A stretch of 15,106 bases of DNA from Bacilli bacterium (GCA_016302705.1 JAEDNC010000011.1:1-15106); one strand, 5' to 3'; numbered from the stretch's first letter, positions 7,407 to 14,690 are shown. Notes: generated by a model from the sequence alone, not told the origin. Translations and numbers: made by a program.

Positions 7407-7682
7407 AAGAACAATAAGGCCTATGCCAAGACACTAATGCAAAACATCGGTGCCAAAAACGGCACTAAAACTAATAAAGCCGACCATGCAACTACTTATA
7501 TAATGTATAATGCCAATCGATTTTTAAATAATCGATTGTATTAGATGAAGTTGTTAACATATCCGTCATCAAGACCATGGACGATGATATCCTGGTTCAA
7601 GAAGAAATATACTATATAAGAAAAACAAAGCATAAGCTCCATTATGGTATTTACATCAATTAGAGGATTTTATTCCTCTTTT
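7407..7682 (+). pseudogene. Decayed gene remnant on the plus strand, with terminator
   Basis: Two short open stretches lie end to end in different frames: 7407-7544 (45 codons, ending NRFLNNRLY) and 7532-7663 (43 codons, ending KHKLHYGIYIN). Neither has a start region with a Shine-Dalgarno. The second stop is immediately followed by a hairpin, AGAGGA/TCCTCT (7662-7667, 7674-7679), with a short T run, as at a real gene end. I infer the 3' part of a frameshifted gene but recognise no family. Coincidental open frames remain possible. Confidence 0.35.
7662..7682 (+). terminator. Small terminator hairpin after the decayed ORF
   Basis: A 6-bp stem with loop TTTTAT and four T lies directly at the stop codon of the remnant reading frame. 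The stem is short, so it would be a weak terminator. Confidence 0.4.
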
Positions 7683-7695
7683 CTCATGAGGTTTA

Positions 7696-7785
7696 AACTT
7701 TTATAGCGCTATTTAATAAATCATTCGGAGACATGTTCAGCGAATATGCAGCAACTGATGTATCGATAAAATGTCTTGTTGGTCA
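7696..7785 (-). pseudogene. Short C-terminal-like ORF fragment
   Basis: A minus-strand frame reads TSVAAYSLNMSPNDLLNS near its end and stops with TAA at about 7694-7696. It is closed upstream by TGA after about 29 codons, with no usable start. It may be the tail of a gene cut by whatever left the adjacent iteron-like repeats. The family is not recognised and confidence is low. Confidence 0.2.
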
Positions 7786-7799
7786 ATATTTTACCCTGC

Positions 7800-7856
7800 T
7801 TTCTTTTAAATGTTTCCCACCACTTTCTTTTACAATAAAACAGGTCATTTCTTTTA
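7800..7856. repeat. Three iteron-like repeats at exact 24-bp spacing
   Basis: TTTCTTTTA occurs at 7800-7808, 7824-7832 and 7848-7856, so successive copies start 24 bp apart. The sequence between them is not repeated. Regularly spaced short repeats near an end are typical of transposase binding arrays, as known for IS21-family ends; here no transposase gene accompanies them. Confidence 0.55.
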
Positions 7857-7921
7857 AACAAAATAGGTTTTTATAAGAATCGACCAATACAACAGTGCAA
7901 TGTAATTTTAGTCGAAAAAGT

Positions 7922-7971
7922 ATGTGTATCGACAATTGGACTTAAACACCTGCATGTGTACGGACAATTGG
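7922..7971. repeat. 18-bp direct repeat pair next to the 160-bp repeat
   Basis: The 18-mers at 7922-7939 and 7954-7971 begin ATGTGTA and end GACAATTGG; they differ at 2 positions and start 32 bp apart. The second ends exactly where the 160-bp repeat copy 2 begins. This fits the multi-repeat end of an insertion sequence remnant, but no matching inverted end was found near 5906-5970. Confidence 0.5.
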
Positions 7972-7991
7972 CGCCATCATTGATTGTCAAG

Positions 7992-8018
7992 ACACGTACG
8001 AAAAAGTGCGTGTTTTTT
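7992..8018 (+). terminator. Orphan plus-strand terminator in repeat copy 2
   Basis: Same stem as the tRNA-Ser terminator (7992-7999 with 8006-8013) followed by a T run. No intact plus-strand gene precedes it, consistent with a duplicated flank. Confidence 0.6.
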
Positions 8019-8090
8019 CTTATTTTTAAGCATTATTTGCTATATTTAGCCTTGTGAAAACAACTTCAATCAATTTATAACTGGACACAT

Positions 8091-8127
8091 AAAAACCCCG
8101 TGAAGAATCTAGACGAACACGAGGTTT
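8091..8127 (-). terminator. Terminator of xylAB
   Basis: The stem 8093-8102 with 8118-8127 has one C-A mismatch relative to copy 1, a 15-nt loop and a five-T tract on the minus strand. It lies 21 bp past the xylB stop. Confidence 0.7.
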
Positions 8128-8148
8128 AAATTCTATAATTATATCTTC

Positions 8149-9597
8149 TTAAAAATAAGCTTTTAGTGATGGATATAACTTTCTAAATACTTTGTATTTG
8201 CTATTATAAAATTCTACTTTATCTTTCTCTGGTAAATACACCTTTGTAGACTTAAGTTTATTTATTATCTCACTGTTTTCTAAATTGATATTGTTAATAC
8301 CATGCAATGCTAGTAAAGCAGCTCCAAACGATCCACTTCCTTCGCTCTTATAAATAGGGAGATTCAAAACATTAGACATTATTTGATTCCATATTTCGCT
8401 CTTTGAACCACCGCCACAAATCGTTGCTTTATTAAACTTACAACCATTATTTATAGCAATTTCTAAACAGTCTCTTAAAGCGAAGGCAACGCCTTCTAAA
8501 ATAGCTTTAGACATGTCACCTTTGGTAGTGTTATGGGTTAAGCCAATAAATGCTCCTTTAGCATTTACATCATTGTGTGGACTTCTTTCACCAGATAAAT
8601 ATGGCAGGAAATATAAATCATCATTTTGAGAATTTCTGATATCAGTTTCATCTTGTATATAATCAGCATCCACTAAGACGTTTTCTAACCACCATTTTCT
8701 TGTTGATGCTGCGCTTAAAATACAACCCATTAAATGATATTTCCCTGTGGTGTTAACAAATGAATGTAAGGTATTCTCTTTTGGTAAGATGTAATTATTT
8801 GTAGGAATAAATATAGTGCCACTTGTTCCTAAGGAAATGTTGACTTCCCCTTCATTAACAATTCCCATTCCTATTGCACTTGCAGCGTTATCACCAGCCC
8901 CAATAACTACTTTAAATTTTGGGACTTTATGCTTATAAGCAAATTCTTCTTTAGCTTGTCCAATTACATCTGTACTTTCGAATAGCTTTGGTAAATTAAC
9001 TTCTGAAATACCAAGGATTTGAAGCATATTTTCGCTCCACTTCTTATTTTTTACATCGAGATATAGCGTTCCAGAAGCATCGGAATAATCGGTAGCAAAA
9101 ACACCTGTTAGCCTATAAGCGATATAGTCTTTAGGCAGCATGATTTTATCGATATTTTGAAATAATTCTTTTTCGTGATTTTTGACCCATAATAGTTTAG
9201 GTGCGGTAAATCCCGCGTATGCGATATTACCGGTCCACTCGCTTAATTTGTCTTTCCCAACTACATCGTTTAAATATTTAGTTTCTTCTTCACTTCTACC
9301 ATCATTCCATAAGATGCACGATCTAATGATTCTGTCGTTTTTATCTAATAATACAAGTCCGTGCATTTGTCCTGAAAACGATAATCCTTCTAAACAGTCG
9401 CGATCTTGTTGTTCTAGCAATTTATCAAAGCAAAATGTAAAAGCTTCCCACCAATCCTCTGGGTTCTGTTCTGAATATAGACCTTTTTGATATAAAGGAT
9501 AATCTTTCGACACTTCATTAAGAATATTCCCTAAAGAATCTATCAAAGTAAGTTTTATTGAACTAGTTCCTAAATCAACACCAATATATGTTTTCAT
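8149..9597 (-). CDS. xylB: Xylulokinase
   Basis: Phosphorylates D-xylulose with ATP to D-xylulose 5-phosphate, the second step of xylose use, in the cytoplasm. The 482-aa length is normal for this FGGY kinase. The N-terminal phosphate loop is GVDLGTSSIK (residues 6-15), substrate contacts are in SGQMHG (75-80), the catalytic base is D235 in GAGDNAAS, and the adenosine/phosphate motifs are SLGTSGTIF (255-263) and ICGGGSKSEIWNQ (393-405). The start lies 2 bp after the xylA stop, and no Shine-Dalgarno is visible in the end of xylA, so translation probably depends on coupling. The terminator follows within one of the long repeats. Assignment over related glycerol or gluconate kinases rests on the QMHG motif and the xylA context. 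Confidence 0.95.
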   Translation of the reverse strand: MKTYIGVDLGTSSIKLTLIDSLGNILNEVSKDYPLYQKGLYSEQNPEDWWEAFTFCFDKLLEQQDRDCLEGLSFSGQMHGLVLLDKNDRIIRSCILWNDGRSEEETKYLNDVVGKDKLSEWTGNIAYAGFTAPKLLWVKNHEKELFQNIDKIMLPKDYIAYRLTGVFATDYSDASGTLYLDVKNKKWSENMLQILGISEVNLPKLFESTDVIGQAKEEFAYKHKVPKFKVVIGAGDNAASAIGMGIVNEGEVNISLGTSGTIFIPTNNYILPKENTLHSFVNTTGKYHLMGCILSAASTRKWWLENVLVDADYIQDETDIRNSQNDDLYFLPYLSGERSPHNDVNAKGAFIGLTHNTTKGDMSKAILEGVAFALRDCLEIAINNGCKFNKATICGGGSKSEIWNQIMSNVLNLPIYKSEGSGSFGAALLALHGINNINLENSEIINKLKSTKVYLPEKDKVEFYNSKYKVFRKLYPSLKAYF

Positions 9598-9599
9598 AA

Positions 9600-10913
9600 T
9601 TATTTAAACAAGATTTGGTTAACAACACTTTCTAAATATTCTTGTCTTCCACTGCCTGGATCATTTGCATCTTTTAATTTATAAGCATGCTCAGCAAGTT
9701 CTTCTAACGAAGTGCTATTATTCAAAATCTTTTGACCTAATTCCGAGTTAAACGAAGAGTATTTATCTTTGATAAAAGCGTCAATCCTACCATCTTCAAT
9801 AATCTCTGCTGCTTTAATTAATCCTAATGCAAAGGTATCCATGCCCAAGATATAAGCTTGTAGCATATCTTCAATGGTGTTAGATGGTCTTCTATTCTTC
9901 GCATCAAAGTTAAAACCACCAGTGAGACCACCAGCTTTAATGACTTCAAGCATCGCATAGGTTGCACTATAAACATCGACAGGGAACCTATCAACATCCC
10001 AACCTAAATTTGGATCTCCTTCATTAGCGTCGATGCTTCCAAGCATACCGTTAATTGCGCTAATTCTTAATTCGTGTTCAAAAGTATGGCCTGCCAATGT
10101 TGCGTGGTTAGCTTCAATATTCATCTTAAAATCTTTATCTAAACCGTATTGTCTTAAGAATCCAATCGCTGTAGCGGCGTCATAATCATATTGATGCTTC
10201 ATTGGTTCTTTTGGTTTTGGTTCGATATAGAAGTCACCTTTAAAGCCAATCTTACGACCATAGGTCACTGCCATCTTCATGAGACGGGCGATATTATCTA
10301 ATTCAAATTTAACATCTGTATTTAGTAAAGTCTCATATCCTTCTCTTCCACCCCAGAAGACATAGCCTTTACCACCTAGTTTAACAGTAATATCTAATGC
10401 CTTCTTAATTTGAGCGGCCGCGAAAGCATAAACATTAACACTATTAGTGGAACCCGCTCCATTCATAAATCTTGGGTTGGAGAACATATTCGCTGTACCC
10501 CATAAGCATTTGATACCAGTTTCTTTCATCTTCACTAAGATATAATCACTAATTTCATCTAATCTTTGATTAGTGATGTTGATATCATCACTTTCTGGCA
10601 CTAAATCGACATCATGGAAGCAGAAATATTCAATGCCAAGTTTAGACATGAATTCAAAGCCAAAATCGACTTTCGCTTTTGCGTGTTCCATGGTAGCAGG
10701 AGCCTCACCAAAAGACTTATCAATGGTTCCTCTTCCAAACATATCCGCTCCATTTGCCCCAAGTGTATGCCACCAACTCATTGCAAACGGAAGATGTTCT
10801 TTCATCTTCTTGCCTAAAATAATTTTCTCTGAATCATAAAACTTAAAAGACAAAGGGTTTTTAGAATCCTTTCCTTCAAATTTTACTTTCTTAAAATCTT
10901 TTAGATGCTCCAT
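9600..10913 (-). CDS. xylA: Xylose isomerase (class II)
   Basis: Interconverts D-xylose and D-xylulose with two divalent metal ions, in the cytoplasm. The 437-aa length and extended N terminus identify the class II form common in Bacillota. Catalytic and metal residues are visible: H100 and D103 in FCFHDVD, E231 and K233 in IEPKPKEP, E267 and H270 in IEANHATLAGH, D295 in SIDANEGDP, D306 and D308 in WDVDRFP, and D337 in FNFDAKNRRP. The substrate-site tryptophan is in FWGGREGYE (186-194). The ATG follows a strong AGGAGGT at 7-nt spacing. It is the first gene of the xylAB operon, behind a good promoter and a candidate operator. No xylose regulator or transporter is in the window. Confidence 0.97.
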   Translation of the reverse strand: MEHLKDFKKVKFEGKDSKNPLSFKFYDSEKIILGKKMKEHLPFAMSWWHTLGANGADMFGRGTIDKSFGEAPATMEHAKAKVDFGFEFMSKLGIEYFCFHDVDLVPESDDINITNQRLDEISDYILVKMKETGIKCLWGTANMFSNPRFMNGAGSTNSVNVYAFAAAQIKKALDITVKLGGKGYVFWGGREGYETLLNTDVKFELDNIARLMKMAVTYGRKIGFKGDFYIEPKPKEPMKHQYDYDAATAIGFLRQYGLDKDFKMNIEANHATLAGHTFEHELRISAINGMLGSIDANEGDPNLGWDVDRFPVDVYSATYAMLEVIKAGGLTGGFNFDAKNRRPSNTIEDMLQAYILGMDTFALGLIKAAEIIEDGRIDAFIKDKYSSFNSELGQKILNNSTSLEELAEHAYKLKDANDPGSGRQEYLESVVNQILFK

Positions 10914-10920
10914 GTTTTAT

Positions 10921-10927
10921 ACCTCCT
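10921..10927 (-). promoter_or_regulatory. Strong Shine-Dalgarno of xylA
   Basis: AGGAGGT on the minus strand, 7 nt before the ATG. In contrast to xylB it needs no coupling, so xylA is the entry point for ribosomes on the operon. Confidence 0.8.
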
Positions 10928-10940
10928 ATAGACATTTACA

Positions 10941-10970
10941 ATTATACTTGTCACATTGCATTATTCTCAA
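10941..10970 (-). promoter_or_regulatory. xylAB promoter
   Basis: The minus strand has TTGAGA (10970-10965), an 18-bp spacer and a perfect TATAAT (10946-10941). Transcription would begin about 20 nt before the start codon. Confidence 0.65.
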
Positions 10971-10976
10971 GTGACA
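10949..10976. promoter_or_regulatory. Candidate operator over the xylAB promoter
   Basis: An inverted repeat TGTCAC-N16-GTGACA covers the spacer and -35 hexamer of the promoter. Its position suits repression of xylAB. It does not look like the classical Bacillus XylR operator, and the regulator is not encoded here. Confidence 0.4.
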
Positions 10977-11095
10977 TACTCCCACCACATTAAGGTAATA
11001 TATCTATATTTCGCTAAAAATATTGTTCATATAGGTAACTCCATTAGAAATGTCTTTTAAGATGTCGCCACTTATTTAATCATTTGCACATATAT

Positions 11096-11169
11096 AAAAA
11101 GAGCGGGATTTTGAAGTGTACCCAATTAACTTGCCCGGTTTATTTAGGTACATACTATTCCGCTCTTTT
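11096..11169 (-). terminator. rhaDBA terminator with a nested hairpin in its loop
   Basis: The outer stem AAAAGAGCGG/CCGCTCTTTT (11097-11106, 11160-11169) extends by three further pairs including a G-T. It ends in five T on the minus strand and begins 8 bp after the rhaA stop. The large internal region holds an imperfect inverted repeat, TGTACC (11117-11122) with GGTACA (11147-11152). Confidence 0.7.
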
Positions 11170-11177
11170 ATTACACC

Positions 11178-12410
11178 CTATCTTTTAGATAATACTTCCT
11201 TTTCGTATTGTTTTACTTCTTCAAACATTTTTGCATCGCTTACCATGCCTTGTTGTTTTAAATATTCATCCCAAACTTCACCCCACGGAAGAGTCTTTAA
11301 TTCTTCTTGCAAAGCAAGCACTCTCGTGTGGTCATAACTATCTTGTGCTTCTTTTAGTAGATTCCAAGGTGTTAATAATGCTTTTAATAATGCTTTTTCC
11401 ATATTACGTGCGCCTATAACCATAGCTGCAATTCTATTAATAGAAGCATCAAAATAATCTAATCCAATGTAGCTTCTTTTTAAGCCATTGCATTTAACTA
11501 GTTCATCTGCCACATCTTGAAGTTCATCATTGAGTTTTAAGACATGATCGCTATCCCATCTCACTGGTCTAGAGACGTGGAATGCTAATTTATTATAGAA
11601 ACAGTACATTGATGAAATCTTATCAGCGACATTTTCGGTTGGATGGAAGTGTCCTGTATCTAATAAGCAACAAATATGCCTACTAGCTGCATAATTTAGA
11701 TAGAATTCATTGCTACCAGTAGTATATGACTCAACACCAATACCAAAAACTTTGCTCTCAACAGCAACATCCATGACCTTTTTATCATATTTATAACCAG
11801 CTAAAATCTTATCTAAAGAATCTTTTAAACGAAGTCTAGGTCCCAATCTATCAGCAGGAACATCTTTTAATCCATCAGGAATCCAAATGTTCATTAAAGA
11901 TTTTTGTCCAAGCTCTTTGCCAAACATTTCAGTGATTTTTAAGCCATTTATGCAATGTTTTATCCAGTAATTGCGTACTGTTTCATCTGGAGAAGATAAA
12001 GACATGCCATCAACTAGCATCTTATGAGAGAAGATGGTTGGATTATAATCCAAACCTAATCCTCTTTCTTTAGCATAGTTAACCCATTCTTTAAACTGTT
12101 CTGGTCCGACATCGCATCTTTCCACAATTTTCCCAGTTTGATAAATCGCATGAAGATTAATCTTCTTGCTTCCAGGAATATAACTTAAAGCTTTATCTAA
12201 GTCTTGAGTTAATTCCTTGAAGTTTCTTGCTCTTCCTGGGTAATTACCGGTAGTTTGAATGCCACCAGATAAATCTCCATCGCCTTCAAAGCCTTTTACA
12301 TCATCTAGCTGCCAACAATGTAAAGAGATTTTAGTCTTTGCTAATTCTTTTAATACTTTGTTTACATCCACTCCATAGGATGCGTAGAGTTGTTTGACTT
12401 CTTTTCTCAT
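11178..12410 (-). CDS. rhaA: L-rhamnose isomerase
   Basis: Converts L-rhamnose to L-rhamnulose, the first step of the pathway, using bound divalent metals. The 410-aa length is close to the family's usual size of about 415-420. The family start is visible in SLHCWQLDDVKGFE (residues 29-42) followed by GGIQTTGNYPGRA (49-61). Metal and catalytic residues lie in GVESYT (E227), LLDTGHFHP (D251, H254, H256), FHVSRPVRWDSDH (H278, D286, D288) and IGLDYFDAS (D318). It is the last gene of the rhaDBA operon. The start lies 2 bp after the rhaB stop, with only a weak GTGAG-like ribosome site in the end of rhaB, so translation is probably coupled. The terminator follows within 10 bp. Confidence 0.96.
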   Translation of the reverse strand: MRKEVKQLYASYGVDVNKVLKELAKTKISLHCWQLDDVKGFEGDGDLSGGIQTTGNYPGRARNFKELTQDLDKALSYIPGSKKINLHAIYQTGKIVERCDVGPEQFKEWVNYAKERGLGLDYNPTIFSHKMLVDGMSLSSPDETVRNYWIKHCINGLKITEMFGKELGQKSLMNIWIPDGLKDVPADRLGPRLRLKDSLDKILAGYKYDKKVMDVAVESKVFGIGVESYTTGSNEFYLNYAASRHICCLLDTGHFHPTENVADKISSMYCFYNKLAFHVSRPVRWDSDHVLKLNDELQDVADELVKCNGLKRSYIGLDYFDASINRIAAMVIGARNMEKALLKALLTPWNLLKEAQDSYDHTRVLALQEELKTLPWGEVWDEYLKQQGMVSDAKMFEEVKQYEKEVLSKR

Positions 12411-12412
12411 AT

Positions 12413-13711
12413 CTAGTTGCTCACTTTCATTTGAATTTTAATATTTCCTAACGACGTTGCCTCAATAGGCATTGGAATCACTTTTAATCCTGTATACTCT
12501 TTAACTTTGTGGTTAAGGAAGATGTTTCTTGCTCCACCACCAACGATATATATCTTTTTATATTTTTTCCCTGTGACATATTCGAGCTCTTCGATTGCTT
12601 TTTTATAGCAAATAGCTTGAGAACGATATATCGACGCAAATAAATCAATATCATTCATAGGTGGGCTGTTTTTTAACAACTTCAATATTGCTTCTTTCAT
12701 GCTTTTTGGAGCATTTAAGCTTGGATCATTCACATCGAATGTCTCTTCATATTTAGAATCGAAGATAAGACTACCAATAGTTTTGAAATCTAAGCCAGTT
12801 TCAGAAACAACACAGTTAGCTAGATACATGCCCATGATGTTTTTTAAGAATCTGATATAGCCCACTCCGCCTTCATTTGTGTAATTAGCTTTTAGTGATT
12901 TTTCATTTACAATTGGTTCTTTATTTTTAACACCAAGCAATGACCAAGTGCCACTTGATAATAAGATTGATTCATCATCAATTTCTACTGATTCAAATGC
13001 GCTTGCAGTATCGTGAGAAGCGCATAATATTACTTTGCAGTTTCCACCGACTTCTTTTTGCACTTCCGGTAATAAATCACCAACCACGAATCCTGGTTGT
13101 TTTATTTCTCCAAATAGCTTTCTTGGCAAGCATAATTTATCAATAACTGGGAAACAGTAATTACCTGTATTTGGATTCAAAAGTGCTCCTGTTGATTCGT
13201 TGGTATATTCATGTGTTTTGACACCAGTTAACTTATATGTGAAATAACTTGGAAGCATCAAATAATCTGTAGCGTTTTCTAGTCTTCCTTTACATAAATC
13301 ATCGAAGAGTTGATAGATTGTATTGAACTGAGCGAATTGAATGCCGGTTTTAGCGTATAATTCATCAAATTTAATTATTTTATGGACTTTTTGCACACTT
13401 TTTTCATTTCTTGAATTTCGATATGCATAGTATGGGATAATCTCTTTATCCCCATTCATTAGGACATAATCCACGCCCCAAGTATCAATAGAAAGAGACT
13501 CGATTGTCTTATATTTTTTAAATGTTTTTTGGATACCCATTTTAATCTCACATAACAAGCGAGGAATATCCCAAACTAGACCGTTTTCAGAATTATCCAT
13601 CAGCGTTTTGAAACGATAAACTTCATCTAAAACTACCTCGCCATCTTTTTGATACCCAACGACGTGTCTACCACTACTAGCACCAAGATCAATTGCTAAA
13701 TAGTATTTCAT
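12413..13711 (-). CDS. rhaB: Rhamnulokinase, apparently shortened at the C terminus
   Basis: Phosphorylates L-rhamnulose to L-rhamnulose 1-phosphate with ATP. FGGY-family features are LAIDLGASSGRH (residues 5-16), SIDTWGVDY (74-82), the catalytic base D234 in CASHDTASAF, LLSSGTWSLLG (250-260) and IVGGGARN (389-396). The protein has 432 aa, whereas known RhaB proteins have about 465-490. The sequence ends ten residues after the conserved EATSLGNI (417-424), where relatives continue with a helical tail. rhaA begins 2 bp after the stop, so the tail seems deleted rather than frameshifted, though a frame error was not excluded. All recognised catalytic motifs are intact. The start overlaps the rhaD stop by one base (TAATG), and GAGGA lies 7 nt upstream. 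Confidence 0.93.
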   Translation of the reverse strand: MKYYLAIDLGASSGRHVVGYQKDGEVVLDEVYRFKTLMDNSENGLVWDIPRLLCEIKMGIQKTFKKYKTIESLSIDTWGVDYVLMNGDKEIIPYYAYRNSRNEKSVQKVHKIIKFDELYAKTGIQFAQFNTIYQLFDDLCKGRLENATDYLMLPSYFTYKLTGVKTHEYTNESTGALLNPNTGNYCFPVIDKLCLPRKLFGEIKQPGFVVGDLLPEVQKEVGGNCKVILCASHDTASAFESVEIDDESILLSSGTWSLLGVKNKEPIVNEKSLKANYTNEGGVGYIRFLKNIMGMYLANCVVSETGLDFKTIGSLIFDSKYEETFDVNDPSLNAPKSMKEAILKLLKNSPPMNDIDLFASIYRSQAICYKKAIEELEYVTGKKYKKIYIVGGGARNIFLNHKVKEYTGLKVIPMPIEATSLGNIKIQMKVSN

Positions 13712-14526
13712 TATTTTTCCTCAATAACTCCTGGCATCATTTTGAGATTCCAAAGCTTTGCTAAACCAATAATAACTTCATCAGGAATTTCGTTTACAAC
13801 ATGACCTAATGTGAGCATGTAAATTTGTGCTGTCTTTTCAACTGTTTCGATTAAGCCAAATGCTTCATCAATAGTTTCACCAGCTCCATAGATGCCGTGA
13901 TTTGTCCATGAAACAATTCTATGTTCTTTCATTTTATTAGCAGTGGCTTCACCAATTTCAGTTGTGCCACAAATCATACATGGTAAAACTCCTATACCTT
14001 CTGGGAAGACAACTACGGCTTCAGTATTTGATTTCCATAATTTTCTAGTGAAAATAACTTCATCAGTTGGTAAACATGCACCCATACAAATTGTATATGT
14101 AGGGTGGGTATGCATGACAACTCTATTCTTTGGATTGACTTTAAATCTTACTGCGTGGCTCATTAAATGAGCAGGAAATTCAGATGTGAATTTACCACCA
14201 TCTTTATAACCCCATAACAAGTGAGCGACTTTACCATTTTCGCTTATTTTAACTAAACCTAAGTTTGTTTCTGGATCTTTGATAACGTTTTTGAAATATT
14301 TACCAGTGCCAGTAACTAAGAAATATTTACCTCTTAAAACTTCATCAGCAACAAATCCAATTTCAATGTCTCTAATAAACTTATCTACCGGATAAAATTC
14401 TCTTACGAATTCTTCATCAATCATGTATGAGATGTTTCCACCATTTCTTTCATCCCATCCTTGATGATACATGTTGTCAGTAATTTCGCTGACTTCTCTT
14501 ACAAACTTTGAATCAATAAAGTTCAT
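13711..14526 (-). CDS. rhaD: L-rhamnulose-1-phosphate aldolase
   Basis: Cleaves L-rhamnulose 1-phosphate to dihydroxyacetone phosphate and L-lactaldehyde. It is a class II zinc aldolase; the 271-aa length matches the E. coli enzyme (about 274). Zinc ligands are H139 and H141 in VMHTHPTY and H210 in WTNHGIYG; the catalytic glutamate is E116 in SEFPAHLMSH. The phosphate and substrate region includes ERNGGNIS (26-33) and TGTGKYF (72-78). It is the first gene of the rhaDBA operon. The ATG follows AGGAGGG at 6-nt spacing, and an old TAG stop of the upstream remnant lies inside this Shine-Dalgarno. A decayed second copy of its 5' end lies upstream. RhaD relatives such as fuculose-phosphate aldolase are shorter, and the operon context supports rhaD. 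Confidence 0.96.
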   Translation of the reverse strand: MNFIDSKFVREVSEITDNMYHQGWDERNGGNISYMIDEEFVREFYPVDKFIRDIEIGFVADEVLRGKYFLVTGTGKYFKNVIKDPETNLGLVKISENGKVAHLLWGYKDGGKFTSEFPAHLMSHAVRFKVNPKNRVVMHTHPTYTICMGACLPTDEVIFTRKLWKSNTEAVVVFPEGIGVLPCMICGTTEIGEATANKMKEHRIVSWTNHGIYGAGETIDEAFGLIETVEKTAQIYMLTLGHVVNEIPDEVIIGLAKLWNLKMMPGVIEEK

Positions 14527-14532
14527 ACTCTT

Positions 14533-14539
14533 CCCTCCT
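14533..14539 (-). promoter_or_regulatory. Shine-Dalgarno of rhaD
   Basis: AGGAGGG, 6 nt before the rhaD ATG. The equivalent bases in the duplicated copy (14895-14901) no longer match a Shine-Dalgarno, which marks this copy as the functional one. Confidence 0.8.
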
Positions 14540-14690
14540 ATAATGAGAAACTATATTTCCCCGGTTTAATATTTCTTGCTTGTTTTATAGATAAATGTCG
14601 CTTTTGTGCTCGCAGGAACTTCGATATCAAACATGATGTGTACCATTAATCCTGAACAAGCTAATTTGATTATATCATAAGCATAACATG
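14538..14690 (-). pseudogene. Frameshifted C-terminal remnant of a gene once upstream of rhaD
   Basis: The minus strand encodes HIMFDIEVPASTKATFIYK and then stops at TAA (14566-14568). In the next frame the sequence continues as KPGKYSFSL followed by TAG at 14538-14540, parallel to the second remnant at 14900-14962. A one-base indel near 14569 therefore broke one reading frame. The beta-strand-rich tail with VPASTKATF and PGKYSF resembles the C terminus of bacterial alpha-L-rhamnosidases (GH78). That identity is inference; the context of rhamnose genes supports it. The junction with the rhaD remnant is near 14690. Confidence 0.45.
14669..14677 (-). promoter_or_regulatory. Possible extended -10 promoter for rhaDBA
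   Basis: TGATATAAT on the minus strand (14677-14669) is a full extended -10, but no -35 match is found 16-18 bp upstream. It would give a leader of about 135 nt. It is the best candidate noticed between the terminator at 14957 and rhaD. Confidence 0.3.

Larger units (their letters stand above)
7972..8131. repeat. 160-bp direct repeat, copy 2 (xylB side)
   Basis: Counterpart of 5746-5905 in the same orientation. It starts with the CGCCA that forms the tRNA end in copy 1, but here no tRNA precedes it. It carries its own pair of opposed terminators, of which the minus-strand one serves xylB. Confidence 0.85.

Noticed and set aside
7800..7971. CRISPR array
   Set aside because: Repeats are only 9 bp with 15-bp gaps, or a single 18-bp pair; no palindromic repeat of 24-37 bp and no cas genes are present.
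9182..9490. 102-codon plus-strand ORF inside xylB
   Set aside because: Antisense shadow of a well-conserved kinase; no promoter or ribosome site was found and the composition follows the reverse frame of xylB.
13943..14170. 75-codon plus-strand ORF inside rhaD, similar to the ORF at 14688-14873
   Set aside because: The similarity between these two antisense frames comes from the rhaD duplication on the other strand, not from a plus-strand gene pair.
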